From: Mangifera indica
Taxonomy: Eukaryota; Streptophyta; Magnoliopsida; Sapindales; Anacardiaceae
Reading direction: 5' to 3'
Assembly: GCF_011075055.1 (NCBI RefSeq)
Contig: NC_058155.1
Location: 3,274,001 to 3,338,000 of the forward strand
Length of the DNA stretch: 64,000 nucleotides
This document shows, in pieces, positions 33,341 through 46,235 of this stretch (its first letter is position 1; each line of letters opens with the position of its first letter). The position numbers and the translations under genes were made by a program. Below the pieces are notes generated by a model, which was not told where the DNA came from, made no database searches, and worked only from the letters and a program-made list of their open reading frames with translations.

Positions 33341-35480
33341 GAGGAAATTTCGATGGAAGAAAATGAAAAGGAAGCAAATTTGAATAGTAACTTAGTGATA
33401 GGGTTCAACTCTCCCAAAACAATAAAACTAGTAGGAGAAATTAGGGGCAAGAAGGTGATAGTGTTGATTGACAGTGGAGTAACCCTTAACTTCATTTTTG
33501 AGAAATTGATGACAAAGCTCAAAATTCTAGTGCAGACAATTAGATAACTGTAATATTGGACGATAATAGGAGAATAACAAGAGTGGGAAAATACAAGGGG
33601 ATCCAATTGATTCTTCCAAAACTCACAATCCAACAAAATTTTCTTTCTTTCCCTCTTGGGGGTATGGATGTCATCCTAAAAATCGATTGGTTAAAGAATT
33701 TAGGAGAGGTAAAAATTAATTGGGGCAGTCAAACTATGAAATTTTGGTTAGAAGTGAAAAGATAGAATTGAGGAGGAAATCATTGCTACGAAAGGTGGAG
33801 TTGTCTCTTAAAACTCTGTTTAAGCTAATAAGTAAAGAGGGCGAGGGTCTTTAGGTGGAACTAAATTTTGTTATAGAGCATGAACATGATAAAAGTGGAG
33901 ACAATATACTAAAGATTGTTGATTTGTTAAAGGAGTTTGAAGTGCTATTTAGGAAACCCAAAGGTCTTCCGCTAAAAGGAAGCATGATCACACAATCCGA
34001 ATACTCGAAGGATCCCAACCACTAAACTTGCACCCCTATCGTTATCCCTACTACCAAAAGAATGAAATAGAAAGAATTGTGCAAAAGATGCTATCTGTGG
34101 GAGTCATTCAACCTAGTATTAGTTCTTTTTCAAGCCCGATGAAATTAGTTTGAAAAAAATAAAGAGTAGAGATTTTGTGTAGACTACCGAGCTCTAAATC
34201 ATATCACCACCCCTGATAAGTTTCCAATTCCCACTATTGACGAGCTTTTAGATGAATTGAAGGGTGTCAAGGTGTTTACTAAATTAGATCTTAAGTATAG
34301 GTATTACCAAATAACGGTCAAAAATGAAGATGTTGAGAAGACAATGTTCTGAACACACAAGAGGCATTACGAATTTATGGTCATGTCATTCGGGTTAACC
34401 AATGCACTTACCACCTTCAAAAGTTTGATGACTGAAATATTTCGACCTTATTTATGCAAATTTGTTTTAGTATTCTTTGATGACATTCTCATATATAGTA
34501 GAGGATTTTTAGAACATCTCGAACACTTAAGGTTGATATTGCTCCTTTTGTTGGACCACCAGTTGGTATTGAATAGAAAAAAAAGTTCGTTCAAGCAGAA
34601 GCAAATCAAATATTTGAGGTACATTGTTTTCGAAAAAGGAGTTAAGGCAGATCCACAAAAATTTAGAGAAACGAAAGCTTGACCAGTTTTTTAGGATTCG
34701 AGTGATTTACGAGGGTTCTTAAGGTTAATAGGATACTACCAGAGATTTGTAAAAGGTTATAGGAGGATCGTCGAGCTCTTGACTAATTTGTTGAGAATAA
34801 ATGCATTCATCTGGAGTCCAAAATCACAAAAGTCTTTTGAAGCTCTCAAGGCTACCATGATTTTTATACTTGTCTTGGCAGTCCTGGATTTTTCTCAAGA
34901 ATTTATAGTTGAAACTAATGCATCAGGGTAGAGCATTGGTGCGGTTCTGATACAAGGAGGCAAACCTATTGCCTATCTTAGTAAGGTTATTTCTCTTAGG
35001 AACTGAAACAGGTTTATCTATAAATGAAAGCTTATGGTGATAGTCTTAGCCTTCCAAAAATGACAACACTATCTCCTTAGTAGGCATTTCAGGGTAGGAA
35101 CTAGCCAAAAGAGCCTAAAGTTTCTTATGAAACAGAAGGTGACAAGGCATGACCAACAACGTTGGCTAGTGAAAATGCTAGGATACAATTTTGAAATCAT
35201 TTATCGACCTAGATACGGAAACAAGACGGCTGATGCTCTATCACATAATCCTAAATTCATAGAAGCATTGAATGCCATTTCTACTATATAAGTAGAAGGG
35301 TCTGAGTGAGTGCAGTAAGAAGTGGAAAAGGATTAGACGCTAAGAAAAATAATTCAAGAATTATTACCTAAGTCCACAACCCATCCTGGTTACTCATTGA
35401 AATGAGGCATCTTAATGTATCATGGCAGACTTGTAATTCCAAAACAATCCAAGTATATTCCTTAGCTCATTTCTAAATTT
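33341..35480 (+). pseudogene. Gypsy-2 protease, RT and RNase H
   Basis: Protease: VIVLIDSGVTLNFIF (33353-33547). Linker: GGMDVILKIDWLKNLG (33556-33765). RT: PYRYPYYQKNEIERIVQKML and, at 34377-34682, MSFGLTNALTTFKSLM and the intact catalytic FFDDILIYS. RNase H: FIVETNAS, IGAVLIQGGKPIAYLS, YRPRYGNKTADALSH. Many in-frame stops and frame changes separate these blocks. Confidence 0.8.
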
Positions 35481-36132
35481 CATTTCTCATCTTATAGGGG
35501 TCACTTCGAATTCTTTTGAACTTATAAAAAGCTGACTTCAATGCTATATTGGGAAGGCATAAAAACTAATATTAAGAAATTTGTAGTTGTGTGTGATGTG
35601 TGCCAGAGGATGAAATTTGCCAATGGGGTTACTACAACCGCTGCCAATTCCATTAAATGTGTGGAAAGATCTATCCATGGACTTTGTAACAAGCTTACCG
35701 AGAGTGAAAGAATTGAGTGTGATCATGGTGGTAGTTAATCAACTAACAAAATATGGGTATTTCTTGGTTATACAACATCCGTTCACCACCAAAGATATAG
35801 CTGAAATATTCATCAGGGAGATCGTGCACCTCCGCAGGTTCCCTCGCACCATTGTGATTGATCGGGACAACATTTGTATGAGTACCTTTTGGATGGAATT
35901 ATTTAAAGTTGTAGGGACCACATTAAAATGTATTTCGGCTTACCATTTGCAAACGGATGGATAAACTAAAATTGTAAATCAAAGCCTCGAGATGTATCTT
36001 TATTGTTTTTGTGGAGGACAGCCTAAGAGTTGGCCATGATGGTTGGCATGGGCCAAGCATTGGTATAACACTTCATTCCATAATTCGGCGAGTATGACTT
36101 TGTTCAAAGCGGTTTATGGGAAGGATCCACCT
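35481..36132 (+). pseudogene. Gypsy-2 integrase, N-terminal part and core
   Basis: Zinc region end CDVCQRMKF, core MDFVTSLP, VIDRDNICMS, SAYHLQTDG, then a stop, and WYNTSFHNSASMTLFKAVYGKDPP. The frame is cut by the 2.2-kb LTR-like element and picks up at 38353 with LLRWVEED, the expected continuation. Confidence 0.8.
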
Positions 36133-38347
36133 TGTAACATCCCTCCCTAAAAATATTACCCACCGAAGGAGAAATATTACGAATTAATATCCGAAACATC
36201 TATTTTTTGTTAAATACTTTAAAATGAATACATCACTAAAAGTGTTTAGAAATTATTCTAAGAAAATTGAAAATCTAGAAGCGAACAAAAGATGTATATA
36301 TCCTATATGAAAACTCATCTGAAACATCTAAGATCATGAAGTAATCATATATATGCCCCTGATACAACTATACAACTATCTGAATAGGGCCAAAAATGAA
36401 CAATATCATATATATGTAACACAAACCATAGGTAACCAACCCTAGCCTGGGTTTATCTTCGTTGACTTGACCTTGCCTCATAGTTACCTTGATCACCTAT
36501 ACCTACAATCATGAAAGAAAAAGAAGTGAGAGATAAGAACATTCAATAAAGGGGAAAGAATTAAGTAAACTATCTTCTTTCCTGTTCTAACTCACTCTCG
36601 AGACTCAACCTCACATCATAATCTTCATAAGAAATCGAAGGAATAATCTAGTTCATTCTTTACCATTTGGGTCATATTTTATCCCATGTAGTGTCTATTT
36701 GATACTTTTGGGAAGCTGACTATAGGGATTTGGTGCTTTTCTAAGCTCGAGCTCTCTTCCTTTTTCTCACTATACCATTTTGGAATCTGAATTGTATTCT
36801 ACTATGAACATATTCTACTATAAGCAAAACCTACTGTGGGTCTATATCCTACTATGGATGTGCTTTACTGAGAGCGATGTAGTGTAAAGTGCCTCCTTCA
36901 TAGTTCATAGCATGCATATGTGTATTATATCTTACTAATCTTGCTTCCATCTAAAACTATCCATAACTCACTAGACCATACTCTTAAGATGACCTCTGAA
37001 TCTTGAGCCCCAAATTCCTTTTCTTGCTTTTCTTCTTCTTCTTCTTCTTTTCTTTTTGTCTCCTTTATTTCTTTCTTCCTTTCCTGTTTCTCCTCCTTTT
37101 CTTTCTTTCTTCCTTTCTTTCCAAAAACTGTGAAATACTATTCATAAGACTGTTCATTTGGTAGGTTAGTCTTTTTATTCATACAATTTAATAGTCTAAA
37201 CGGTCTCTAATTTATACAAGATAAATATCATTGAAAAAATGATTCAAAGAGATTTTCAACAAGCTATAATAGCCCTCATGATTCATCCGATAAGAAGTCA
37301 AAACATATGATGAATTCAGTGGCAAAAACTTGTATTTCTTGTTTGTTTGGGTTAAGTAGTCTTTTTGGTTCATACTATATTTAATAGTCCAAATGGTCTC
37401 TAATTCATACAATCTATATATTGTTGAAAAGAGGATTCAAAGAGCTTTCCAACAAACTATAATATTACTTATGATTCATCAAATAAGACAGTCAAAATAT
37501 GAGACGAAATTAGTAGCAAAAACTACATTTACTGTTTATTTGGTAAAACAGTCTTTTTGTTCATATAATTTAACAGTCCAAATGGTCTCTAATTAATACA
37601 AGCTATATATAGTTGAAAATATGATTCAAAGAGCTTTCCAACAAGCTATAATAACACTCATGATTCAACCAATAAAATAGTCAAAATATAGGACGAAATC
37701 AGTGGTAAAACAATAAATATCACCTAACTCTCTACCATGAACAAATTAACACACATAGATACTCCAAATGGCAAAACAATATTTCTCAACTTCAAAATCA
37801 TCATTCATAACATAGAACCAAGGAACCAAAAACATAAAACAAGAAACATACCAAGGATAACACCTTTTACCTTGTTTCAAGCCAATCTTTGCAAGTTGTC
37901 TCCCTCCTACTTGTCTTACTTTCTTTATCACCAAAACCACCTTAAATCAACACCAAAACACACTAACATATTCATATAACATGCATTAAATATATATAAA
38001 CATAGGTAAAGGGAAAGGAAAGAGATTTTTTGGTTACCAAGGCTTCCAAAGTGCTTCATTTTTTTCTCTTCTTATTTTATCTTCCAAAACCCTTTTAAGT
38101 CCTTCCTTTTTCTTCACAAAACAAAAGAAAACAACATGAAGATGGCTGGCTACTAGAATGGAAGGGAGAAGATGATGGAAAGGCTTGAAGTTTCCTTTTT
38201 TTGTCTTTTCTCTCTTTATATGCATATTTATCTCTTTATCTTTATCTTTTTTGTAATTCCTTTTTTTGTAATTCTTTATATATATAAATATCTCAAAACA
38301 TGGTCAAAAGACATAAATACCCCTGAAACATACCTGAGGGTATTACA
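36133..38347 (-). mobile_element. 2.2-kb LTR-like element, copy A
   Basis: A 2,215-bp block inserted in the Gypsy-2 integrase, with ends TGTAACATCCC...GGTATTACA and 5-bp flanks CACCT/CACCC (one mismatch). It has no coding capacity. Inside are a 100-bp polypyrimidine tract (37018-37122) and three tandem units of about 190 bp (37140-37715) beginning CTGTTYATTTGG. The ends, 5-bp duplication and lack of an interior suggest a solo LTR of a long-LTR retrotransposon, or a large non-autonomous derivative. It is the same family as 41099-43373, in the opposite orientation. Confidence 0.75.
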
Positions 38348-38352
38348 CACCC

Positions 38353-39096
38353 CTTCTGCTTAGATGGGTTGAAGAGGACTCAAAGATAGAGGCTATGACC
38401 ACCATGATTTGAAAGAGGAATCAAATCTTGGATGAATTAAAAAGCAATTTGAATAAGGCTCAAGAGAGTATGAAGAAGACAATTAATAAAAATAGGAGGG
38501 AGATTGAATTTCAAGTAAGAGATAAAGTCTTTTTGAAATTGCAATCGTATCACTTTCGTTCATTAGCATCTCACCCGAATAATAAGCTTAGCCCACATTT
38601 CTATAGGTCGTATGAAGTGATTGAGAAGATAAGGCAGGTTGCTTATAGGCTAAAATTGCCTAAGGAAGCCAAAATACACCCCGTCTTTCATGTTTCTCAA
38701 TTGAAGAAACAAATAGGGACTGCGGTGCCATGTTAGCCATTACCCAATTGTTTGAATGAGGACATGGAATTAGTGGTGCAACTTGAAAAATTCTTGGAAT
38801 ATAGGTAATCTCCCCAAGGCTACCTTGAACTGCTTGTCAAGTGGATGGGACTACCCGAATGTGAAAACTCATGGGAAATGTATGGTAACCTTAAGTATCT
38901 ATTTCCCTATCTGCACCTTGAGGACAAAGTGCCTCTAGATGGGCACAACAATGTTAGGACGAAGGTTTATGTGAGGAGAAAAACTAAGAAAGGAAGGACA
39001 CTTGGCAGCGAGCCAAGAGAGACTTGTGGAATTCAACAAGCCAGGGAAGAGTTAGTAAGTCATCTACAACAGAGAGTAGAAGCAGCAAACGTGTAG
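38353..39096 (+). pseudogene. Gypsy-2 integrase C-terminus and chromodomain
   Basis: Continues the interrupted integrase: KVFLKLQSYHFRSLA, HFYRSYEVIEKI, HPVFHVSQLKKQIG (38428-38736), then the chromodomain-like LLVKWMGLPECENSWEMY and HLEDKVPLDG (38845-39096). The frame runs into the 3' LTR. The chromodomain supports the chromovirus assignment. Confidence 0.8.
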
Positions 39097-39613
39097 TAGA
39101 AGTGGGGAGAGACCACAAAGACACCAAAAGCTGATGTGGCGGTACAAGATTGGGAGAGCAGCAGTGAGAAGGGAAAACATCATGTTATAAGCCCGGAAGA
39201 GGAAGAGAAAGGGGGACAAGTAATTGAGGAAGAAAGAGAGTATTAGGGAGAGACCAGCCTCTCGAAAGCTGGAAGATTGAAGGGATTGATTTTGTATCGT
39301 ACTTTTGGTTATGTACTGGAAAAATTGATGTAAATGATGCAAATATTGTTGATGAACAATTGTATTCGTTACAGGAAAATGAATCAATACAGAATATTTT
39401 TGCTACAGCTGCTAGTTTGATTACTTTGACCACAGTACATTTTCCATCACATATTGTGCATGGTGACTATTTCTGGAAATCTGTTCTATTCTGGGAAGCC
39501 ATGTTGCTTCAGGTGGAAGACCCTACTATGCTGGGTTGATTTCTTCTGGACTGAATACTTCGGCACCACCAGCTTCCGGATTGAACTCAACAAATTTCTC
39601 CAAGTTTGTATCA
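38952..39613 (+). repeat. Gypsy-2 3' LTR
   Basis: Starts TGTTAGGACGAAGG within the end of the integrase/chromodomain frame and ends TTTGTATCA. Longer than the 5' LTR by about 32 bp. Confidence 0.82.
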
Positions 39614-39720
39614 GAACGCTTCCACAGCGATGATGCCATTCAAAGCTCGTTATAGAAGGGGGCCTCCCGCCTTGCTACGTTAGGTTGAGGAAGAATTAAA
39701 GGTGGAAGAATTAAAGGGTA
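39614..39720 (+). mobile_element. Old gypsy integrase fragment, right half
   Basis: After the Gypsy-2 target duplication the sequence reads MMPFKARYRRGPPALLR and EEELKVEEL, the continuation of the integrase interrupted at 31655. Together the halves form one older insertion that predates Gypsy-2. Confidence 0.65.
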
Positions 39721-41098
39721 TAAATATATTTTTTAAAACTATTAAAACAAATATTGAAATTTTCACCTCTTAAAAATTTTATAAACATTTTTAAAAATTA
39801 TTTTTCACCCTTTAAATATACAATTATATATTATTGACATTCAGTTTATTTTTGTACAAATAAATTTTTTTATTATTTTTAATTAAAATTAAGATACAAA
39901 ATATTTTTAAAAAATTGGGCAAAGTGTTATTTAGTTTTATTATTATTATTATTATTATTTTTTCTTTCTAATAATTTTACAAAAATTTTAATAGTTTTTT
40001 AAACAAATTTAGCAAATAGAATGAGTAAACTTTTTTCAACTTAAATAATAGAATGATCATTTTGTCAAATCTTGAGGAAAAATAATCATTTGGCCCTGTC
40101 AAAGGTAATGAAATTATCATGCTAATTATCCATTTAGATTTCAAGAGACTAGTTTTGATGACTAATTTTGATTCAATGATCTATCAATTAAAAATCTATT
40201 TAATATGTAAAGATTTGTTTACCTTTTAATTAAATTTGTTATATACCCCTTATTGTATTAATTCACACTTTAAAAAATGTATACAAATGTTTTAATCATC
40301 CAACAAACTTTAAAAAATTACTTATTCATCCCCCACAAATTTTTAATTAAAATTCTCATCCTACAATCAAAAAGTTAGCATCAAAATTCATCCCTAAACT
40401 CAATTAAAATCTAACAGTCAATACGTATCAAAAATCTCATCAATTCAACTAGAAAAGAAAAAAAAAAAACCCTAATTAGTGAAATATCAAAATATATTTG
40501 TATCTGTTAACTTTAATTAACAATTTGACTGAAATAGGTGTTATGATTGTATTCTTTTGGTGTTCACGAAACATGTGGGGTTTTTAGAAAATACTTATTT
40601 AAAAATACTAAAAGAAAAAGTGATTTTTAATTCTAAATTTAATTAACATAAGACAACGCATGTAAATTTATTTGTAAGTAAATATATTATGTGAAACGAA
40701 GGGGTGATGTATTGATTACATCATAAATTTTTTTAAACAGTATGTTTCTTCTTTTAAGTGAACAATAAAATAGCACATTTAAAAAAGGTAAATTAATCAA
40801 AATCGTTGGCAAATTAATTTGAAGAGGTAAAATGGGTTTAACTCCTAATGGGCGAGAGTGGGGCACCCAAATAACGAAGAGGGTTATGAGTTCGAAATTC
40901 GTTGATAATATATCAAAATTAAATTTTTGATTAATCTAATACAAAATTTAAGATTTTACATATTTGGTATGATTTGATTCATTTTGTTTGATCATTTGCA
41001 ATGTCTATTCTTTCTCCCTCACATAATAAAGGTATAGGAGAGGTTTTGTTTTCTTTGATAAGTAGCTTCACATGAAGCTCAACGTGCCTCTAGAAGTA

Positions 41099-41201
41099 TG
41101 TAATGCCCTTAGGTATGTTCCAGGAGTATTTATGTCTTTTGACTCTATTTAGAGATATTTTCTATTTTAAGTACATATATTTGTTTTACATGTATATGTG
41201 T

Positions 41202-41249
<48 letters not shown>

Positions 41250-43373
41250 AAAGAAAAAGAAAAAAAAAAGAAAAGAAAAGGAAAAAGACAAAGAGATAAA
41301 GAGAAAGAGAAGACTTTTCCATCATTTTACATCTTCTCCCGTAAAGCTCCAGCAGCCAGCCTCCTTTCATGTGCTTTTCTTTTGTTTTGTGAAGCCAAAG
41401 GAAGAAATTGAAGAGATATTGGAAGATAAAATAAAAAGAAAAAAAAAAGAGAAGCACCTTGGAAGCTTTGGTAACCAAAGATCTCCTTCCTTTCCCTTTC
41501 ATCTATGTTTATATGCATGTTATGTGAATATGTTAGTGTGTTTTGGTATTGATTTAAAGTGATCTTGATGATAAAGGAAGCAAAACAAAGAGGAGGAAGC
41601 CAACTTACAAAGATTTGGCTTGAAACAAGGTAAGGGATATCATCCTTGATATGTGACATGTTTTAGGCTTTTGGTTCCTTAGATCTATGTTATAAATGTT
41701 GATTTTGATGTTGAGGAATATTGTTTTGCCATTTGGGATGTCTATGTATGTGATTGTGTTCATGGCAGAAAGTTGCATAATATTTACAGTTTTTGCCACT
41801 GAGTTCGTCCCATGTTTTGGCTGCCTTATTTGATGAATTATGAGTGCTATTATATCTTGTTGGAAATCTCTTTGAATCCTCTTTCCAATGATATATATAT
41901 TGTATGAATTAGAGATCATTTAGACTGTTAAAGATTGTATAAACCGAAAGGACTGTTTTACTAAATAAACAGAGGAGGCAGTTTTGTCACAGAGTTTATC
42001 TCACGTTTTGACTGCCTTATCTATAGAATTATGAGTGCTATTATATCTTGTTGGAAATCTCTTTGAATCCTCTTTCCAATGATATATAGCTTGTATGAAT
42101 TGGGAATCATTTGGATTGTTAAATATTGCATGAACCACAAGGACTGCTTATCAAATAAACAGAGGAGGCAGTTTTTGCCACTGACTTTATCTGCTGTTTT
42201 GACTGCCTGATTGAATGAATTATGAGTCCTATTATAGCTTGTTAGAAAGCTCTTTGAATCCTCTTTTCAACTATATATAGCTTGTATGAATTAGGAACCG
42301 TTTGGACTGTGAAATTATATGAAAAAGAAGGCTGCCCTGTCAAATGAACAGGGCTGTGAACAGTATTTCACAGTTTGGAAAGGAAAAAGAAAGAAAAGAA
42401 AGGAAAGGAAAAGAAAAGAAAGGAAAGGAAAGGAAAGGAAAGGAAAAAGAAAAAAAAAGAAGAGAAAAAGAAAAGAAATAAAAGTAAGAAAAGGTTGGGA
42501 CTCAAGATTCATGGGTCGTCCCAAGAGTAATGTCTGGTGAGTTATGAATAAATTTAGATGGAAGCAAAATTAGTAAGATATAAGACTCGCATGCATGCTA
42601 TAAACTATGAGGGGATACTTTACACTACACCGCCTGTAGTAGGGCACGTCCGCAGTAGGACACGTCCGTAGTAGGACATAGACCCCTAGTAGGGTCCGCT
42701 CGCAGTAGAGCTCAATTCAGATTCAGAAATAGTGTAGTGAAAGAAAAAGAGCTTGAGCTTAGAAAAGTGTCAAATCCCTATAGTTAGCTTCCAGAAAGTA
42801 TCAAATAGACACAAGATGGGACAAAGTATGGCCCAAATAGTAAAGAGTGAGCTAAATTACCCCTTCAATCTCTTATAGAGGTTAGGATATGAGGTTGAGT
42901 CCCAAAAGTGAGTTAGAACAGGAAAAAAAAGGATAGTTTACCTAATTTTTCCCCTTACTGAGTATTCTTATCACTCACTCCCTTTTCTTTCCTGATTGCA
43001 GGTACAGGTAATCGAGGTAGCTGCGAGGCAGGGTCAGGTCAGCGTAGATAGATCCGGCTGGAGCAGGTTATCTCTGGTTTATATTACATGCATATAGTAG
43101 CATGTTTTTATCGACTTTTGACTTTTGTGAGATTATGGTACAGTTGCATATGATTACTCCCTGTTTTCAGATACTTTCAGATGAGTCTTCATATAAGTAT
43201 ATACATCTTTTGTTCGCTTCCAGATTTTCAGTTTTCTTGGAATACTTTCTAAACACTTTTAATGAGGCGTTTATTTTAAAGTATTTTAAAAAAAGAAAAA
43301 AAATAGATGCTCCGAATATTAATTCGTAACATTTCTCCTTCGATGGGTAGTACTTCTAGGGAGGGATGTTACA
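41099..43373 (+). mobile_element. 2.3-kb LTR-like element, copy B
   Basis: A 2,275-bp block with ends TGTAATGCCC...GGATGTTACA and a perfect 5-bp duplication AAGTA (41094-41098, 43374-43378). Unit A has the undisturbed site GGAAGTAGTTGGAG near 28060. It contains (AT)n at about 41204-41247, three tandem units of about 185 bp (about 41790-42350) and a polypurine tract (about 42378-42490), mirroring copy A. It has no coding capacity. Confidence 0.82.
41204..41247. repeat. (AT)n microsatellite
   Basis: About 22 AT dinucleotides in an uninterrupted run within LTR-like copy B. Confidence 0.95.
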
Positions 43374-43536
43374 AAGTAGCTTGAGCTTGGAGATATATGC
43401 ACTTTTCCAACGCACAAAGATGGATAGGTAATTTTTGTCATATGCAAAATTGAGAGAAGAACTTAACATCATTTTCTTTGACCTTATTTATTCTCTAAAA
43501 GTCACACTTTGCTATAGTCTCTTTGGTTTAACAACT

Positions 43537-43672
43537 ATGCAAAGAAAATTGATGAGTTTGAAGAAAGAAGTATTACAAGAGCTCAAGGGGCCATTTTTTG
43601 GTGTATTTTAATGGTAGTGATCATCATGAATTAAATAGGTATGTTGTTCACATGTCTTTCTTAAAAGTTCCC
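43537..43672 (+). pseudogene. SAUR-like gene, 5' half (unit B copy)
   Basis: Starts at ATG 43537. With small frame changes relative to unit A it reads KKLMSLKK..., then VYFNGSDHHELNRYVVHMSFLKVP, the first half of the SAUR core. It stops exactly at the Gypsy-3 left LTR. The second half lies 5.9 kb downstream at 49607. Confidence 0.62.
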
Positions 43673-44139
43673 TATTATGGTCACTATCGAATCCACAACC
43701 TTGACCTATCCCTGTGACTCTAATGGATTGTCAACGAGCTATTCTAGAATAGAAAAGAAAATGTAGTAATTATATCTATTGTGGAGAAAGGAACCACAAT
43801 AGTTATATCTATTGTAAGTAAATTAATTGGAATGGAAAAACATGCCTTTAGTCACTAGCTTGCATCCTCATATATACATGCAAGCCAACGTTATAAAATA
43901 GGATAAATTAAAATATCACAAGTCCTATAATCCTGCAAGACAGTGTCTTTATCAAAACTAATTTAAAGATAATTAATTTGCTTTGTGGAATAAATCTACT
44001 CTTCAACAAAACTAGGAGAGTTGGTGAGACGAATGTGCAATTTCCTCACACTTTATTTACATACGAGAGACCAAGTCTTATAAGGAGAATATTTTGTCTT
44101 ACATGTTTGCATTTGACGAAATGTTTGTGAACTGTAACA
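43673..44139 (-). repeat. Gypsy-3 3' LTR
   Basis: Shares TTATATCTATTGTGGAGAAAG, TAAATTAATTGGAATGGAAA and GTTGGTGAG blocks with the right copy. Its outer end has lost a few bases. Confidence 0.8.
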
Positions 44140-44600
44140 ACTCCTTCCCCCTTAGAAAAACCTTGTCCTCAAGGTAATAGGAAATTGGGGTAATCAAGGT
44201 TGAAATTTCTTTGACTGACCCATGAAGCTTTCGATTCATCATAGCCCTGTCATTTAACAAGCACTTCTTGCCTCCATCCTTTACCATAAGCAACGAAAAT
44301 GTTCTCTTGTTGCTTAAAAATACTAAGGAAGTTATTTTCATCCTCTAGAAGAGTTAGGGTGGCATTTCCGTTGGTGCCCATATGTTTCTTAAGTAAAGAC
44401 ATATGGAAGAAGGGGTGTATAAGACTAGTTTGAAGCAAATATAGTTTGTATGTCACTTTGCTTATTTTTTGGATTACTTTTAATGGATTATAAGTAAGTT
44501 TTTATGAGGTACTTCTTGAAATTGAGACTTGTCGATAAAGGTTACTAAAACCTAAGCTAATCTCAACATATCTTATGACATGGTGAAAGTAAATGACACC
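44140..44600 (-). pseudogene. Gypsy-3 integrase C-terminus and chromodomain remnant
   Basis: The frames 44250-44456 and 44099-44341 show VTYKLYLLQTSLIHPFFHMSLLKKHMG, LVKDGGKKCLL-like chromodomain residues and YYLEDKVFLRGKE, equivalent to the HLEDKV end of other chromoviruses here. The catalytic core expected upstream is missing. Confidence 0.65.
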
Positions 44601-44621
44601 TTGTGTGTCTGCTCACTATTG

Positions 44622-46235
44622 TGCCCTGCACACATCCCTTCCAGTTTATTGGGCTATCTAATTATGATACCATGGTCACACGAGGAATCTAGTTGTAATC
44701 TCTCTTTTACCAAATATGCTAGCTATAGGACTACTATCTAAAAACCATCTTTGGATGACCCTTACCATGGATATGTTTATGACGCATCTCACTGACTATG
44801 TGAAAAATTAACTAAGAGGTCATATCCCTTACCATACACAGTTAAATTGAATTGTGTGGCTAATGCATCTTCATGTTGAGTATATGATGCATCTTATAGG
44901 TATCTAAATCTCATATAGCGCCATTGTTTTCATGTATCTCATCACTTGCACACATAACTGGTGGTTATCTAAGTGTGTATTATTCTCCTTAACGTTTTTT
45001 ATTTTTTACCTAAAATCAACTCAATCAAGGTCTATAATGTCTTCCACATAGTTAACCACCCTTTTTTTCAGGTAACTAACTTCTCTTGTCATGTTGAAGT
45101 CTTTTTATTCTTTTCTTTCCTCTTTCCCCCTTGCACATAGCTTAAGGGTGCAATGGTTTTTTTAATTTCTTGGTGTATACACGGGTGTTTCTCTACCTTA
45201 CACCCTTTGTGTTCTTTTTTATACTTATACACAGGCATGTTGCTCAAGTCATACCCCCATGCACCTACTAACACCTATACATTGGTATGCTAACCTTTCA
45301 CATGACATTCATTTTTAGAAAGTCACACATAGATGTATGTCCCATACCATATGGTCATGTGTGCCTCTCCTCAAGACGAACACATAAAAGACAAAATTTT
45401 CTTTTTCATGTAAGGGATACACGAGCATGTAGGTTACCATACACGGTCATGTATTGTGATTTGCACTTCGCTCCTATGAGTTTCTAAACATTCCAGTTGA
45501 TTTTCGATAATTCAAATGCATACAAAGGTTCTTTAACAGGTCTCTATGCATCCAAATGTTCATTTCACAACTAAAAACATATATATTCACTTACAATAAC
45601 ATATCATGGCATTTAACCTCTAGTTCATTAACATTTTTTCATTCAATCACTATTTTCACATATATATAATTAAATAATCATATATTCAGTAAGTAAATCT
45701 CATTATCGCTAAGTGAATAATCATCAAAACAAGGTCAACATCACATCCACAATCAATCAATTATCACAAAGCATGATTCTTCAAGAAAATCAATAAAGAA
45801 GTCACCACACTTACTTGTCCTCTCTCCTTAGAATGCACTAATCTTCACATGGCAATAGGAATTTTGGCAATCGATGACTTCCTCCAACAAACAAATAATC
45901 TCCTCTCTCTCTCTCTCTCCTCTCTTTTCTAGTATGCAGTTAAGACATACAAAATAATAAAAATTAGGTTAAATGCCCCTTTTTATTTTCAGCGTTGAAC
46001 ATGATATAAGAGCATGTATTTGAGGTACACAGATGTATATGATGTTATAGCAATTAAGACAATTTCCAATATTTTTGCAATTATTATCTTATCTTAATTT
46101 CAAACTTTGTCAACAATGCATGACCATGTATACAAACATACATGAATGCAAACCCCCCTGAAAACTTCATTATTAACTCAATCAAATATTAGGAAAAAGA
46201 CTAAAATGCCTTTAGACGTACCTGTAGGTGTTACA
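44622..46235 (-). mobile_element. LTR-like element, degraded copy D, inside Gypsy-3
   Basis: The right edge ACCTGTAGGTGTTACA (to 46235) is the reverse complement of the start of the 57900 element, so this is the same broad family. The left edge is less sure; TGCCCTGCACACATCCCTTCC at 44622 resembles a mutated TGTAACATCCCTCCC end. It contains a CT microsatellite at about 45901-45919. No coding content. Confidence 0.5.

Larger units (their letters stand above)
31656..39613 (+). mobile_element. Gypsy-2: chromovirus nested in an older integrase
   Basis: A full-length but decayed chromovirus of 7,958 bp including a 2.2-kb nested insert at 36133-38347. LTRs lie at 31656-32285 (630 bp) and 38952-39613 (662 bp), with ends TGTTAGGA...TGTATCA. 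The target duplication GAATG/GAACG (31651-31655, 39614-39618) differs at one base. The LTRs differ at about a tenth of positions by eye, so it is much older than Gypsy-1. Every pol domain has stops. Confidence 0.87.

Noticed and set aside
38034..38363. Short frames on both strands, possible small hydrophobic protein
   Set aside because: They lie in the A/T- and CT-rich end of LTR-like copy A, with a counterpart in copy B that does not preserve a frame.
42315..42540. Lys/Arg-rich frame and its Phe/Leu/Ser-rich complement
   Set aside because: Both are translations of the AAAGG polypurine tract in LTR-like copy B.
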